Assembly: GCF_009467825.1 (NCBI RefSeq)
Contig: NZ_WIOK01000010.1
Span: 62,001-126,000 of the forward strand
DNA: 64,000 bases
Direction: 5' to 3'
Source: Cyclobacterium xiamenense
GTDB taxonomy: Bacteria > Bacteroidota > Bacteroidia > Cytophagales > Cyclobacteriaceae
Shown: positions 6,913-15,897 of the stretch, piece after piece
How the letters are laid out: each line of letters starts with the position of its first letter
Position numbering within the stretch: the stretch's first letter is position 1
Made by a program: the position numbers and the translations under genes
Notes under the pieces: generated by a model
The model's database searches: none
Seen by the model: the letters and a program-made list of their open reading frames with translations, nothing else
Told to the model about the DNA's origin: nothing

Positions 6913-8382
6913 ATGAAACAAAGAAGGGACTTTATTAAAAAATCAATTTTCGGCGCGGGTGGTTTGACAATCGGCGCAATGGGATTTAATGCCAAATCTT
7001 ACGCGGCCATTATGGGCGCAAACGAGCGGTTACGCGTTGCCGTTTGTGGTGTAAATGGCCGGGGCAAAACCCATATTCGCGAATTTTCGGAACACAAGGA
7101 CTCCGAAATCGTCTACCTGGTCGATCCGGATAGCCATGTATTAAACGAGCGTTTGCAGGGGCTTAGGGACGGTTCTACCCCGAGTAATCGGGCCAAGGGA
7201 GAAAAAGATGTGCGCCGGGTACTTGACAGTAAGGAAATCGATGCGATCAGTGTGGCTACTCCCAATAATTGGCATTCACTGATGGTGGTGTGGGCTGCGC
7301 AGGCAGGCAAGCATTGCTATGTAGAAAAACCTGCCAGCCACGACGTTAAGGAAGGCCGGATAGCTTTGGCGGCCGCACAGAAATACGGTATAGTGGTGCA
7401 GCATGGAACCCAACGACGGAGTAGTGATAACTGGGCCAAACAAATTGGTGAAATTAAATCGGGAAAATACGGAAAAATGAAGGTTTCCCACGGCTTTGCA
7501 TGTAAGCCCAGGGCCGGGATTGGCTACAAGCCTGTCACCAATCCCCCTGAACACCTGGACTGGAACCTTTGGAAAGGACCTTCGGTAATTGATGGGTACC
7601 ACGAAAATCTGGTGCATTACAACTGGCATTGGTTTTGGCAAGTCGGCAACGGAGAGTTAAACAATCAGGGGACGCATCAGCTGGACGTGGCCTATTGGGC
7701 GCTGGACGATGAGGTGGCCAATACGCATCCCACGCGCGTCATGGCCTTGGGCGGTCGTTTTAAATGGGATGATCAGGGAGAAACACCCAATACCATGTTT
7801 GCGCTTGCCGAGTTTGCAAACGGACAGTACGTTTTTTTCAACGTAAGAAACGTAAACCACGAAGGATACCAGCGGGAAGTAACCAACCGGTTTTATTTTG
7901 AGGACGGCGGAAGGCTGATGGAAGGAGGCGACTACACCTCCCACCAGGGAAGTCAACCGAGAAATGTCGATGCCAAACCCGTACAAATCACCCCCGGAGG
8001 CGCCTTTGGTAGTTTTGTGGCAGCCTGTAAAGCGAACGATCCCATGATGGCTAATGGAAATATGTACGATGCCCATTACAGCTGTACCATGGGCCATTTG
8101 ATGAACATCTCGTATCGATTGGGTGAGAAGGTGCCTTTCAATGCAAAAGCGGGTCGTTTTGGCGACAACCAATTGGCCTTCGAAGAATTTATGAAAATCC
8201 ATGAAATTGCCCGGGACGGAATGGGTGTACCGGTAGACCAGGCGGAATACGTCGTAGGACCCTGGCTGGAATTTGACGGCGAGGCGGAGCATTTCGTCGG
8301 CGAAAGGTCGGTAGAGGCCAATCGCCTGCTGTACGATCCGAGAAGAGCGGAATTTGACCTACCCTCACCGGATTCCGTTTAA
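6913..8382 (+). CDS. Tat-exported Gfo/Idh/MocA family oxidoreductase (489 aa)
   Basis: The N-terminus has a twin-arginine signal (RRDFIKKS) followed by a hydrophobic, glycine-rich stretch, so the folded, cofactor-loaded enzyme is probably exported to the periplasm. The Rossmann domain follows: RVAVCGVNGRG near 39-48 binds NAD(P), and CYVEKPASHD near 135 contains the EKP motif with the catalytic-site lysine. The C-terminal Gfo/Idh domain includes GELNNQGTHQLDVAYWAL, where the His-x3-Asp pattern is usual for substrate binding. Substrate is a sugar or cyclitol, not identifiable here. Length is at the large end of the family, as in the secreted Bacteroidota and Planctomycetes forms. It has no close operon partner. 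Confidence 0.9.
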   Translation: MKQRRDFIKKSIFGAGGLTIGAMGFNAKSYAAIMGANERLRVAVCGVNGRGKTHIREFSEHKDSEIVYLVDPDSHVLNERLQGLRDGSTPSNRAKGEKDVRRVLDSKEIDAISVATPNNWHSLMVVWAAQAGKHCYVEKPASHDVKEGRIALAAAQKYGIVVQHGTQRRSSDNWAKQIGEIKSGKYGKMKVSHGFACKPRAGIGYKPVTNPPEHLDWNLWKGPSVIDGYHENLVHYNWHWFWQVGNGELNNQGTHQLDVAYWALDDEVANTHPTRVMALGGRFKWDDQGETPNTMFALAEFANGQYVFFNVRNVNHEGYQREVTNRFYFEDGGRLMEGGDYTSHQGSQPRNVDAKPVQITPGGAFGSFVAACKANDPMMANGNMYDAHYSCTMGHLMNISYRLGEKVPFNAKAGRFGDNQLAFEEFMKIHEIARDGMGVPVDQAEYVVGPWLEFDGEAEHFVGERSVEANRLLYDPRRAEFDLPSPDSV

Positions 8383-8435
8383 GCCGGCCTCAGCGTGCCT
8401 GTCGGAGCAGCAGGAGTCTGGTAGGGCGGCGAATT

Positions 8436-8849
8436 TCAGGTCGCATCAGCGGATCCATCGAGGAAAAAACAGTGTTCGTGCCTTCGCATCCCGATTTTCG
8501 GGTAGTAGCCGATTGCTTTCGGTGCCGATAAGAGGATAAGCTTGGCCAGGGGATAGGCAGCTTTGGTCTGTTGGATCAATGCTTTGCCTATTCCCTGGTT
8601 TTGGTAATCCTGATGTACTGCCAAATCCGACAAATAGGTACAAAAAGTTTTATCTGTCAGGGATCGTGCCAGGCCCACCAGCCGCCCTTCTGCCCGGGCG
8701 GTGAGCATCAGGTTGGCCGCGCGAAGCATGGTTTCCAATCTGTCCAAATCGGCTATCGGCCGTCGCTCTCCCAGGGTGGAAGCGATGAGTAGTTCCTTAA
8801 ATTCGAAAACAGATAATTTGTTTTCCTGCTGGTAAGTAATGGGTTGCAC
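8436..8849 (-). CDS. GNAT family N-acetyltransferase
   Basis: I place the start at a GTG whose first base is 8849, giving 137 residues, the usual size for this GNAT type; the open frame continues upstream but runs into the divergent oxidoreductase gene. Visible features are STLGERRP near 27, LVGLARSLTD in strand beta4, and YLSDLAVHQDYQNQGIGKAL, which holds the acetyl-CoA pyrophosphate loop Q-x-x-G-I-G. The tail LLSAPKAIGYYPKIGM fits the C-terminal GNAT strands. Substrate is unknown; cytoplasmic. It converges on the first Gfo/Idh gene and diverges from the second. Confidence 0.85.
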   Translation of the reverse strand: MQPITYQQENKLSVFEFKELLIASTLGERRPIADLDRLETMLRAANLMLTARAEGRLVGLARSLTDKTFCTYLSDLAVHQDYQNQGIGKALIQQTKAAYPLAKLILLSAPKAIGYYPKIGMRRHEHCFFLDGSADAT

Positions 8850-8985
8850 TTCTTGAATTGCCTTCCGATGGTTTATTTTATTCGTCAAAGGTAAACATAA
8901 TTTTATTTTTAATTTATGGAGAAAAACCAATAACTTGCATTTACCGACTAGTAAATCCATCATTGTTAACAAAAACCTACAAACC

Positions 8986-10107
8986 ATGAAGAGCAGAAGA
9001 AATTTTTTACAAAAACTGACCCTTTCCGCCGTTTCACTACCGCTTATTCCGCGATTTGAAACCAATTCCTTATTTGCTGCGGGGAAAGACGTAAAGCGGG
9101 ATACGGTATTGCGGGTGGCCATCATGGGGCTTGGGAGTTACGGCACGCGGGTAGCTGAGGCCATGCAGGATAGTAAAAAGGCAAAATTGGTGGGCGTGAT
9201 CAGCGGCACTCCGTCCAAAATTACTACCTGGCAAAGCAAATACAACATACCGGCGAAAAACTGCTACAACTACGAAAATTTCGATGCCATCAAGGACAAT
9301 CCGGACATTGATGCGGTCTACATCATCACGCCTAACTCCCTTCATCATCCCCAGACCTTGCGGGTGGCTGCGGCGGGAAAACACGTAATTTGCGAAAAAC
9401 CCATGGCCCTCAATGCCCGGGAAGGGAGAGAAATGGTCGCTGCCTGCAAAAAAGCAGGGGTAAAACTTTTGGTCGGATACCGCATGCATTTTGAGGCGAA
9501 CACGCAGGAGGTGATTCGGATGCGGGAAGCAGGAGCATTCGGCGACATCAAATTTTTTCAGGGGTTGAGTGGTTTTAAAATCGGCGACCCTACCCAATGG
9601 CGACTAAACAAAGAGCTGGCTGGTGGTGGAGCAATGATGGATATAGGCATTTACTCCGTTAACGGCGCCCGATACATGGTCGGCAAAGAGCCCATTTGGG
9701 TTACGGCCCAAGAAACCAAGACCGATCCGGTTAAATTCAAGGAGGGCGTCGACGAAACCATTTTATTTCAGTTCGGATTTCCCGAGGGCATTGTGGCCTC
9801 CTGCCTGTCCACGTACAGTATGGGCAATCTGGATCGGTTTTTTCTGAACGGCACGCAGGGTTTTGCTGAAATGCAGCCTTCCACGGGCTACGGACCTATC
9901 AAAGGGAAAACCCACAAGGGCCCCCTGGACAATCCGCACATCACCCATCAAACCGTCCAAATGGACCGCATGGCAGAAATCATTTTGGAGGGCAAAAGTG
10001 CCAAGGTACCCGTGGACGGAGAGGAAGGACTCAAAGACCTAATCATCATCGATACCATCTACAAGGCCGTGGCATCCGGAAAAAAAGAACCCATTAATCT
10101 CGGCTAA
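8986..10107 (+). CDS. Tat-exported Gfo/Idh/MocA family oxidoreductase (373 aa)
   Basis: Start chosen at ATG 8986 because it opens the export signal SRRNFLQKLTLSAVSLPL; an upstream TTG frame adds only 17 unlikely residues. The Rossmann motif VAIMGLGSYGTRVAEAM (about 44-60) and HVICEKPMALNAREG with the EKP catalytic motif (about 128) define the family. GGGAMMDIGIYSVNGARY near 223 is the usual C-terminal domain segment with Asp-x3-Tyr. Sequence details resemble the glucose-fructose oxidoreductase/trehalose-type branch. It is only loosely similar to the exported paralogue 0.6 kb upstream, so this is not a recent tandem duplication. Substrate cannot be predicted. Confidence 0.9.
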   Translation: MKSRRNFLQKLTLSAVSLPLIPRFETNSLFAAGKDVKRDTVLRVAIMGLGSYGTRVAEAMQDSKKAKLVGVISGTPSKITTWQSKYNIPAKNCYNYENFDAIKDNPDIDAVYIITPNSLHHPQTLRVAAAGKHVICEKPMALNAREGREMVAACKKAGVKLLVGYRMHFEANTQEVIRMREAGAFGDIKFFQGLSGFKIGDPTQWRLNKELAGGGAMMDIGIYSVNGARYMVGKEPIWVTAQETKTDPVKFKEGVDETILFQFGFPEGIVASCLSTYSMGNLDRFFLNGTQGFAEMQPSTGYGPIKGKTHKGPLDNPHITHQTVQMDRMAEIILEGKSAKVPVDGEEGLKDLIIIDTIYKAVASGKKEPINLG

Positions 10108-10162
10108 TCCAGAGACGTTCAGCCTTTTTTCTAAACAGGCAATCCACCGGCTCGGAGATGCG

Positions 10163-10182
10163 GGGAAACGAATGCGTTTCCC
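10163..10182. terminator. Hairpin between convergent genes
   Basis: GGGAAACG (10163-10170) and CGTTTCCC (10175-10182) form a perfect 8-bp stem with a 4-base loop directly after the deacetylase stop codon and 55 bases after the Gfo/Idh stop. There is no clear T run on either strand, so it is at best a weak or assisted terminator. Confidence 0.4.
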
Positions 10183-10183
10183 G

Positions 10184-11425
10184 TTAGTCTACCGGCGTGA
10201 GCCGGATGGTTCGGAGATCAAGCAATGGACCCTTTTCATCCGGATTGGCAGACCGAAAGGTAAGGGTTTGGTATCCCTTGTTCAGGCGAACGGTGCCCAG
10301 CATTTTTTGCTGAAAGGTTTCCCAGGAGCCTGATCGCTCTACCCGGCCACGCAATTGCTGTCCGGAAACCGAAAGCAGGTACTCCTTTCCGGCTTCTTCG
10401 TCGGAAACCGACCAATCCAACCAGACCTGATAGATGGCTGTTTCGGGCACGTCCATTTCCCAGGTGACCTGATCTTTCTCGGTAAACCAGCCAAAGGCTT
10501 TCCACTCGGGCATGTATTGGATATCTGGACCGGTCCCTTTTCCCGTTTCAGCAGTAAGCTGCAGACGGCCGTATTGGTCTGATCGAACCAGGCCGGGTTG
10601 ATTGATGGTATCGAGCAGGCTTTCTCGGGTGGCTTTGACATACTGGGCGATGGTTCCGATGGGAGCCACCCAAATTCCATTGGCCGGATCGTTGACATAC
10701 CGTGCCAGCTCTTCCAAAAAATCCAGGCGGGTCGTTTGGGCGCCGGAAGTTCCGGTTTCGTGGCCGGCCAGAATTAGCCAATGTCCGTTTGCCGCGCTTT
10801 GCTCAATCATGGGAAGCAGGGATTCAAAATCGGTATCGTCCATTTTTACGCCGGGCAATTGTGCCAGATCTGCATACCAGGGGTCGGCGGCTGCCTCGTC
10901 CAACCATCCACGCCCCGCCAGGAATTTTTTAGAAATAAGCGGGACCAAACTCTGGGTATGCGTACCGCGTCCAATGAACTTCTGCCCGCAGGGATAAGCA
11001 TATACCGAGGGCATCACTCCCAGGCGCTCATACACAGCCTGGTTTGCCCGCATCAATTCGGTTTCCATGCGGTCCAAGGTGTAATTTTCCAGGGCGCGAT
11101 CCCTGGACCAGGTAAAGTTACCACTACAGGGATGAACGTAGGAATGATTTGCCATTTCGTGCCCTTGCTCCACCGCCATCTGCCAACCCGTTAAATCGGC
11201 TGTAATCGCTTCTGGAAGGACGAAAAAGGTCGCCTGCAAATCGTGCTTGTTCAAAATGGGGATGCCTGTTTTGGGGTTACTTGCCCGGGCATCGTCAAAA
11301 CTTAGGCTTAACGCCATTTTTTTTCCTTCCGGCCAGGGGAAGGGGCTGTCCTGTGCCCGGACACCCGGTAGCAGGAGCAGAAAGGAAAGCAAGCAAGAGA
11401 GCAAAATTTTCGGTGAGTGAAGCAT
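10184..11425 (-). CDS. Secreted polysaccharide deacetylase with C-terminal carbohydrate-binding-like domain
   Basis: With the start at ATG 11425 the protein has 413 residues and a clear signal peptide (LLSCLLSFLLLLPGVRA). The NodB homology domain follows: LSLSFDDA near 40-46 gives the Asp-Asp metal/catalytic pair and MANHSYVHP near 88-96 gives the His-x3-His metal ligands. ILAGHE near 208 fits the late catalytic His motif. The last 120 residues (from about 290) look like a beta-sandwich found with carbohydrate enzymes (W-x-MDVPETAIYQVWLDW; LNKGYQTLTFR). It should remove acetyl groups from a sugar polymer in the periplasm or outside. The gene stands alone, with an inverted repeat in its leader. 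Confidence 0.88.
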   Translation of the reverse strand: MLHSPKILLSCLLSFLLLLPGVRAQDSPFPWPEGKKMALSLSFDDARASNPKTGIPILNKHDLQATFFVLPEAITADLTGWQMAVEQGHEMANHSYVHPCSGNFTWSRDRALENYTLDRMETELMRANQAVYERLGVMPSVYAYPCGQKFIGRGTHTQSLVPLISKKFLAGRGWLDEAAADPWYADLAQLPGVKMDDTDFESLLPMIEQSAANGHWLILAGHETGTSGAQTTRLDFLEELARYVNDPANGIWVAPIGTIAQYVKATRESLLDTINQPGLVRSDQYGRLQLTAETGKGTGPDIQYMPEWKAFGWFTEKDQVTWEMDVPETAIYQVWLDWSVSDEEAGKEYLLSVSGQQLRGRVERSGSWETFQQKMLGTVRLNKGYQTLTFRSANPDEKGPLLDLRTIRLTPVD

Positions 11426-11441
11426 TTTCTGTCTGGGTTTA

Positions 11442-11459
11442 TGTGCTAAAAATAGCACA
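11442..11459. promoter_or_regulatory. 18-bp palindrome in the leader of the deacetylase gene
   Basis: TGTGCTA-AAAA-TAGCACA is a perfect inverted repeat with a 4-base centre, 17-34 bases upstream of the deacetylase start. On the minus strand its centre reads TATTTTTA, one base off a -7 box, so a regulator bound here could cover the promoter. It could equally form a leader hairpin. Confidence 0.4.
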
Positions 11460-11576
11460 ATTTTCTATGAAAGCCTTGCCTCAATCGTTCAAAACCCGAT
11501 TAGTTCTTGCTATTTAAGCGCCGGGTGATTCCGCTACTTTATCCTACGAATAGCGGGGGAAGTCAGAGAATTGGTT

Positions 11577-11584
11577 TAATTTTG
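11577..11584 (+). promoter_or_regulatory. Promoter -7 box (TAATTTTG) for pyrD
   Basis: An exact TAnnTTTG match 22 bases upstream of the pyrD start. The transcript would have a leader of about 15 bases. No convincing -33 element. Confidence 0.5.
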
Positions 11585-11606
11585 GGAGCATAAAAACGAA
11601 TCCGAC

Positions 11607-12647
11607 GTGTATAAGTACAGCATCAAACCCTTTTTATTTCTCAAAGACCCGGAATCCGCCCACCATTTTACCTTTTCCTGGATCAAAAGGCTTTTTAACC
11701 TGCCAATCCTGCAACCGCTCATCAAGTCTGTCTTTGCGTACGAGCACCAAGCCTTGGAAAGAACGGTTTTTGGCTTGACGTTTCGCAATCCCATCGGCCT
11801 GGCAGCCGGATTTGACAAGGATGCCAGCCTTATCGACGAAATGTCCCTGCTTGGGTTTGGGTTTATCGAAATCGGGACCCTCACACCCCGACCCCAGGCG
11901 GGGAATCCCAAACCTCGTTTATTTCGACTTCCTCAGGACCAGGCGCTAATCAACCGAATGGGTTTCAATAATGGAGGGGTTGCTGCGGCTGTGGAGCGCC
12001 TCAAGAAGAGAAAGTCCCGGGTTTTAATCGGAGGAAATATTGGTAAAAACAAGGACACACCGAACGAGGAAGCGCTGGATGATTATTTGTACTGCCTTCA
12101 TGCACTGCACCCTTACGTGGACTATTTCGTGGTAAATGTGAGTTCGCCGAATACCCCTGACCTTCGAAGGTTACAGGACAAGGAGCCGCTGGAGAAATTG
12201 TTGACCGCAATTAAAAAAGCCATGGATCGCTATCCGAAAGCCCGACCGGTCTTGCTAAAAATTGCCCCGGACCTGACAAACGGGCAATTGGACGATATCA
12301 TTGCGATTGTCACCGGGACCGGAATCGACGGAGTGGTTGCCACCAATACCACCATCGACAGGGGCGGATTGAAAACCTCCGCAGAAAAGGTAGGAGAAAT
12401 GGGAGCCGGCGGATTGAGCGGTAAAGTGCTTTCCGATCGGAGTACCGAAGTGATCCGCTACCTTACGAGCAAATCCGGGAATGCGTTTCCTGTGATTGGC
12501 GTGGGGGGAATTTTTACGGATGCAGACGTGCAGGAAAAGCTGGAAGCCGGCGCCAGTCTGGTACAAGTGTATACGGGCATGATTTATGAAGGACCCGCAT
12601 TAGTCAAGCGATTGAAAAAGGGTCTCTCAAAAAGGCTAACAGAGTAG
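11607..12647 (+). CDS. pyrD: Dihydroorotate dehydrogenase (quinone), class 2
   Basis: The 346-residue protein oxidises dihydroorotate to orotate, step four of pyrimidine synthesis, and passes electrons to the quinone pool at the inner membrane. The N-terminal amphipathic region (about 1-50) before [12 protein letters not shown] is the membrane/quinone-binding extension that separates class 2 from class 1. Other family marks are [36 protein letters not shown] with the catalytic Ser, and the FMN phosphate loop VIGVGGI near 298. Length is normal. A -7 promoter box lies just upstream; ftsK follows 65 bases later. Confidence 0.96.
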   Translation: MYKYSIKPFLFLKDPESAHHFTFSWIKRLFNLPILQPLIKSVFAYEHQALERTVFGLTFRNPIGLAAGFDKDASLIDEMSLLGFGFIEIGTLTPRPQAGNPKPRLFRLPQDQALINRMGFNNGGVAAAVERLKKRKSRVLIGGNIGKNKDTPNEEALDDYLYCLHALHPYVDYFVVNVSSPNTPDLRRLQDKEPLEKLLTAIKKAMDRYPKARPVLLKIAPDLTNGQLDDIIAIVTGTGIDGVVATNTTIDRGGLKTSAEKVGEMGAGGLSGKVLSDRSTEVIRYLTSKSGNAFPVIGVGGIFTDADVQEKLEAGASLVQVYTGMIYEGPALVKRLKKGLSKRLTE

Positions 12648-12712
12648 CGAGTCTTTTTTATTTCTATAGCATGCATTAACTTACATCCCGATTGTGGAGG
12701 AAAGGAATTACC

Positions 12713-15172
12713 ATGGCTGCAAATACGTATAAAAAAAATACTTTCAAGAAGAAAGGTGCACCCGAAGGGGGTAGCCCAAAAACCAGGCGGTCAGTTAATT
12801 GGGCCCTCTTTAAAGACAAGCGCTGGGGCTTGTCCTTTGGAATCTTTTTGATGATGTTTGCCGTTTTCATGTTCTTTGCTTTTTTGAGTTACCTTTTCGC
12901 CGGGCAGGCCGATCAGAGCCTGGTGGGAGAGTCGGGCATTCCCCTGCGGACAAAGGCAGGGGAGACCCAAAACCTTCTTGGCTATAGTGGCGCAGTCATG
13001 GCCTATTACATGATATTTCGCTGGTTTGGTTTGGCAGCACTGCTTTTCCCTCCCTTTCTGTTTGTGTGGGGATACCGCCTTTCGTTTAAATCCGCTTTGT
13101 TTTCCCTCAGCAGGTATGCCGCTTTTTCCCTCTTTTTTTTGGTTTGGCTCGGTTTACTGCTTGGGTATCTGGTGCATTTGATCGACGGGTTCCATTACCT
13201 GAGCTTTCTTAGCGGTGGCTTTGGCTACGAACTAGCGGTCTTGTCGGATGACTTACTGGGCTGGGGTACCGTTATCCTGATATTTGGGTCCTTGCTAATA
13301 TTTGTCATTGTTTTTTTCAATGTGGAGCAAATTAATTTGTTTGGCACCAGCGAAAAAATAGATGCTTCTGAGGAAGAGGCTGGATGGAATCAGGCGCGAA
13401 GGGATAGGGAGGAGGCATTCGATCCGGAAATGGGCGAAGCCGAAGATGACCTGGTGGAAGATGGTGGAGTGGAAGATGCTGAAAACAGCTGGAAACTGGC
13501 AGAAAGTGACGTTCGGAAAGCGGAGAAAAATGGCCCGACTGAGCCAACCTTCAATGTAGAAGACCGAACCCAGCTTTCCGAAAGCGGTGAAGCCGAACCC
13601 ACCGACAATTTTTTTGTGGAACAACAATCGGAAGAAGAAAAGACCGCCGACCAGGTAGTCAATTCCGACCCCTATGACCCAACGCTGGATTTGCCCAGCT
13701 ACAAATTTCCCACCTTGGACTTGCTGAATGAGTACGATCAGCAAAAAGTAACCGTGACTCGGCAGGAGCTGGAAGAAAACAAGAATAAGATTGTCGAAAC
13801 CCTCGTAAATTTTAAAATAGGAATTCAGGAGATCAAGGCGACCATCGGCCCCACCGTCACGCTGTACGAAATCATCCCTGATCCGGGGGTGAAAATCAGC
13901 AAGATAAAAAACCTGGAAGACGATATCGCGTTGAGCCTTGCCGCCCTGGGTATCCGCATCATTGCCCCCATACCCGGTAAGGGTACCATCGGCATCGAGG
14001 TGCCAAACAAAAATCGGGAATTGGTCGCTGCCCGCTCGGTTTTGGGGACCGAAAAGTTCATGAAAAGTGACAAAGACCTCCCGGTGGCACTTGGCAAGAC
14101 CATATCCAACGAAGTATTTGTGGTAGATCTGGCCAAAATGCCCCATTTGCTCATGGCAGGGGCTACAGGGCAGGGAAAATCCGTTGGGTTAAATATGATC
14201 CTTGCTTCGCTGATATATAAAAAACATCCTTCTCAGCTTAAGCTTATATTGGTAGATCCGAAAAAGGTAGAGCTCACCTTATTCAATAAGATTGAACGGC
14301 ATTTTCTAGCCAAGCTTCCCAATGCGGAAGAAGCGATCATTACCGATACCAAGAAGGTGATCTACACGCTTAATTCGCTGTGCATCGAAATGGATAACCG
14401 GTACGACTTATTGAAAGACGCCGGGTGTAGAAATTTGAAGGAGTACAATACCAAGTTTGTTGCAAGGAAGTTGAACCCGGAAAAAGGGCATCAGTTTATG
14501 CCCTATATTGTGCTGGTGATCGATGAGTTGGCAGATTTGATGATGACTGCCGGTAAGGAGATTGAGGGACCGATCGCCAGGTTAGCCCAATTGGCCAGGG
14601 CCATTGGGATTCACCTGGTATTGGCTACGCAGCGCCCATCGGTCAATGTCATCACAGGCATTATTAAAGCAAATTTCCCCGCCAGGTTGTCGTTTCGGGT
14701 AACCAGTAAAATTGACAGCCGAACCATTCTTGATGCCGGCGGAGCCGAACAGCTAATCGGTATGGGAGACATGCTGCTGTCTATGGGATCGGACGTCATC
14801 CGCCTGCAATGTGCCTTTCTGGATACGCCCGAAGTAGATGCTATCTGCGAATGGATAGGCGAGCAACGGGGGTATCCGGACGCCTACCTGCTCCCCGAAT
14901 TTGTCGGGGACGAAGGAGATGGGGGCATGGGAGAGGTAGACCTGTCCGAACGGGATCCGTTATTTGACGATGCAGCACGCTTGATTGTATTGCATCAGCA
15001 AGGCAGTACCTCACTGATTCAGAGAAAGCTGAAGTTGGGGTACAACCGTGCCGGTCGAATCATCGATCAGCTGGAAGCAGCAGGCGTAGTGGGAGCGTTT
15101 GAAGGGAGTAAGGCACGGGAAGTGCTGATTCAGGATGAAAGTAGTTTGGAACAGTTATTGAACAGTCTTTAA
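12713..15172 (+). CDS. ftsK: DNA translocase FtsK
   Basis: FtsK couples cell division to chromosome segregation by pumping DNA at the septum. I start it at ATG 12713 (819 residues), preceded by GGAGGAAAGG as ribosome-binding site. The N-terminus has four membrane segments (about 40-65, 100-120, 128-155, 180-205), then an acidic, Glu-rich linker (about 215-330). The motor carries Walker A GATGQGKS (near 482), the LVDPKKVEL motif, Walker B LVIDELADLMM and ATQRPSVNVITG. The last 65 residues are the winged-helix gamma domain (LIQRKLKLGYNRAGRIIDQLE), which reads KOPS-like orienting sites. The linker is short, as in many Bacteroidota. Confidence 0.96.
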   Translation: MAANTYKKNTFKKKGAPEGGSPKTRRSVNWALFKDKRWGLSFGIFLMMFAVFMFFAFLSYLFAGQADQSLVGESGIPLRTKAGETQNLLGYSGAVMAYYMIFRWFGLAALLFPPFLFVWGYRLSFKSALFSLSRYAAFSLFFLVWLGLLLGYLVHLIDGFHYLSFLSGGFGYELAVLSDDLLGWGTVILIFGSLLIFVIVFFNVEQINLFGTSEKIDASEEEAGWNQARRDREEAFDPEMGEAEDDLVEDGGVEDAENSWKLAESDVRKAEKNGPTEPTFNVEDRTQLSESGEAEPTDNFFVEQQSEEEKTADQVVNSDPYDPTLDLPSYKFPTLDLLNEYDQQKVTVTRQELEENKNKIVETLVNFKIGIQEIKATIGPTVTLYEIIPDPGVKISKIKNLEDDIALSLAALGIRIIAPIPGKGTIGIEVPNKNRELVAARSVLGTEKFMKSDKDLPVALGKTISNEVFVVDLAKMPHLLMAGATGQGKSVGLNMILASLIYKKHPSQLKLILVDPKKVELTLFNKIERHFLAKLPNAEEAIITDTKKVIYTLNSLCIEMDNRYDLLKDAGCRNLKEYNTKFVARKLNPEKGHQFMPYIVLVIDELADLMMTAGKEIEGPIARLAQLARAIGIHLVLATQRPSVNVITGIIKANFPARLSFRVTSKIDSRTILDAGGAEQLIGMGDMLLSMGSDVIRLQCAFLDTPEVDAICEWIGEQRGYPDAYLLPEFVGDEGDGGMGEVDLSERDPLFDDAARLIVLHQQGSTSLIQRKLKLGYNRAGRIIDQLEAAGVVGAFEGSKAREVLIQDESSLEQLLNSL

Positions 15173-15191
15173 AACAGATAGATAGTTTACC

Positions 15192-15848
15192 ATGAAAAGC
15201 AAAAAAACGATCGCTTTAAGCCTTGCTTTCCTGTGGAGTTTCCAGGTGATAATGGCCCAGAATGACCCAAAAGCCGTGGAAATACTCGCGGAAGTAAGTG
15301 AAAACTACCAAAATTTAAATGGCTTTTCAGCCTCTTTTGAATACACTTATTCTACCGAGGACGAGGGCTTGATTCAAACCAATACAGGAGCGGTCACTGT
15401 CAAGGGTGAAAAATACCGGCTTACGCTAAATGACCAGGAGATTTTTAACGACGGTAATACGGTATGGACGCTCATCAAATCGAGTAAATACAAGGAAGTC
15501 ACCATAAACGATGTGGAGGACGACTCGGAAGAATTAACTCCTTCCAATATCTATTCGATTTACAAAAAAGGATACCAGGCAAGTCTGCAGGGGAGTGACC
15601 AAGTTGACGGGAAATCGGTGCATGAAATCCTTCTGACATCGGAGAAGGAAAAAGCTCAATTTGAGTCCATTACCCTGTACATTGACAAGGCAAAGCCGGA
15701 ATTACTAGCCTGGGAAATCCAGGACGATATTGGCGGAAAATTTACGTATACCTTTAAGGACGTGGATAGTTCCGTACAGATTAAGGACGACTATTTCGTG
15801 TTCAATACCCAGGAAAACCCCGACGTGGAGGTCATCGACCTGCGATAG
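15192..15848 (+). CDS. lolA: LolA-like outer-membrane lipoprotein carrier protein
   Basis: A 218-residue exported protein with a signal peptide (residues 1-22, ending VIMAQ). The mature part has the LolA/LolB beta-barrel pattern: an N-terminal helix with ILAEVSENYQNLNGFSASF, repeated short beta strands (GAVTVKGEKYRL, NDGNTVWTLIKSSKYKEV) and an open-barrel C-terminus. It should carry lipoproteins across the periplasm to the outer membrane. It lies 19 bases after ftsK, an arrangement I know from other Bacteroidota. Sequence identity within LolA is always low, so the family call rests on pattern and context. Confidence 0.85.
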   Translation: MKSKKTIALSLAFLWSFQVIMAQNDPKAVEILAEVSENYQNLNGFSASFEYTYSTEDEGLIQTNTGAVTVKGEKYRLTLNDQEIFNDGNTVWTLIKSSKYKEVTINDVEDDSEELTPSNIYSIYKKGYQASLQGSDQVDGKSVHEILLTSEKEKAQFESITLYIDKAKPELLAWEIQDDIGGKFTYTFKDVDSSVQIKDDYFVFNTQENPDVEVIDLR

Positions 15849-15885
15849 GGATCGGCTCGTTCGGTGGAAGTGAACGTATTTTTTC

Positions 15886-15893
15886 TATTTTTG
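15886..15893 (+). promoter_or_regulatory. Possible -7 box (TATTTTTG) immediately before pyrF
   Basis: An exact TAnnTTTG match ends 4 bases before the pyrF ATG. If used, transcription would start at or just inside the start codon, giving a leaderless mRNA. pyrF could also be read from the ftsK-lolA transcript. Confidence 0.4.
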
Positions 15894-15897
15894 TGCC

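Noticed and set aside
8850-9125. Upstream extension of the GNAT frame to 229 residues
   Set aside because: It would overlap the divergent oxidoreductase and its promoter, and the added residues do not fit the GNAT fold; the GTG at 8849 gives the normal length.
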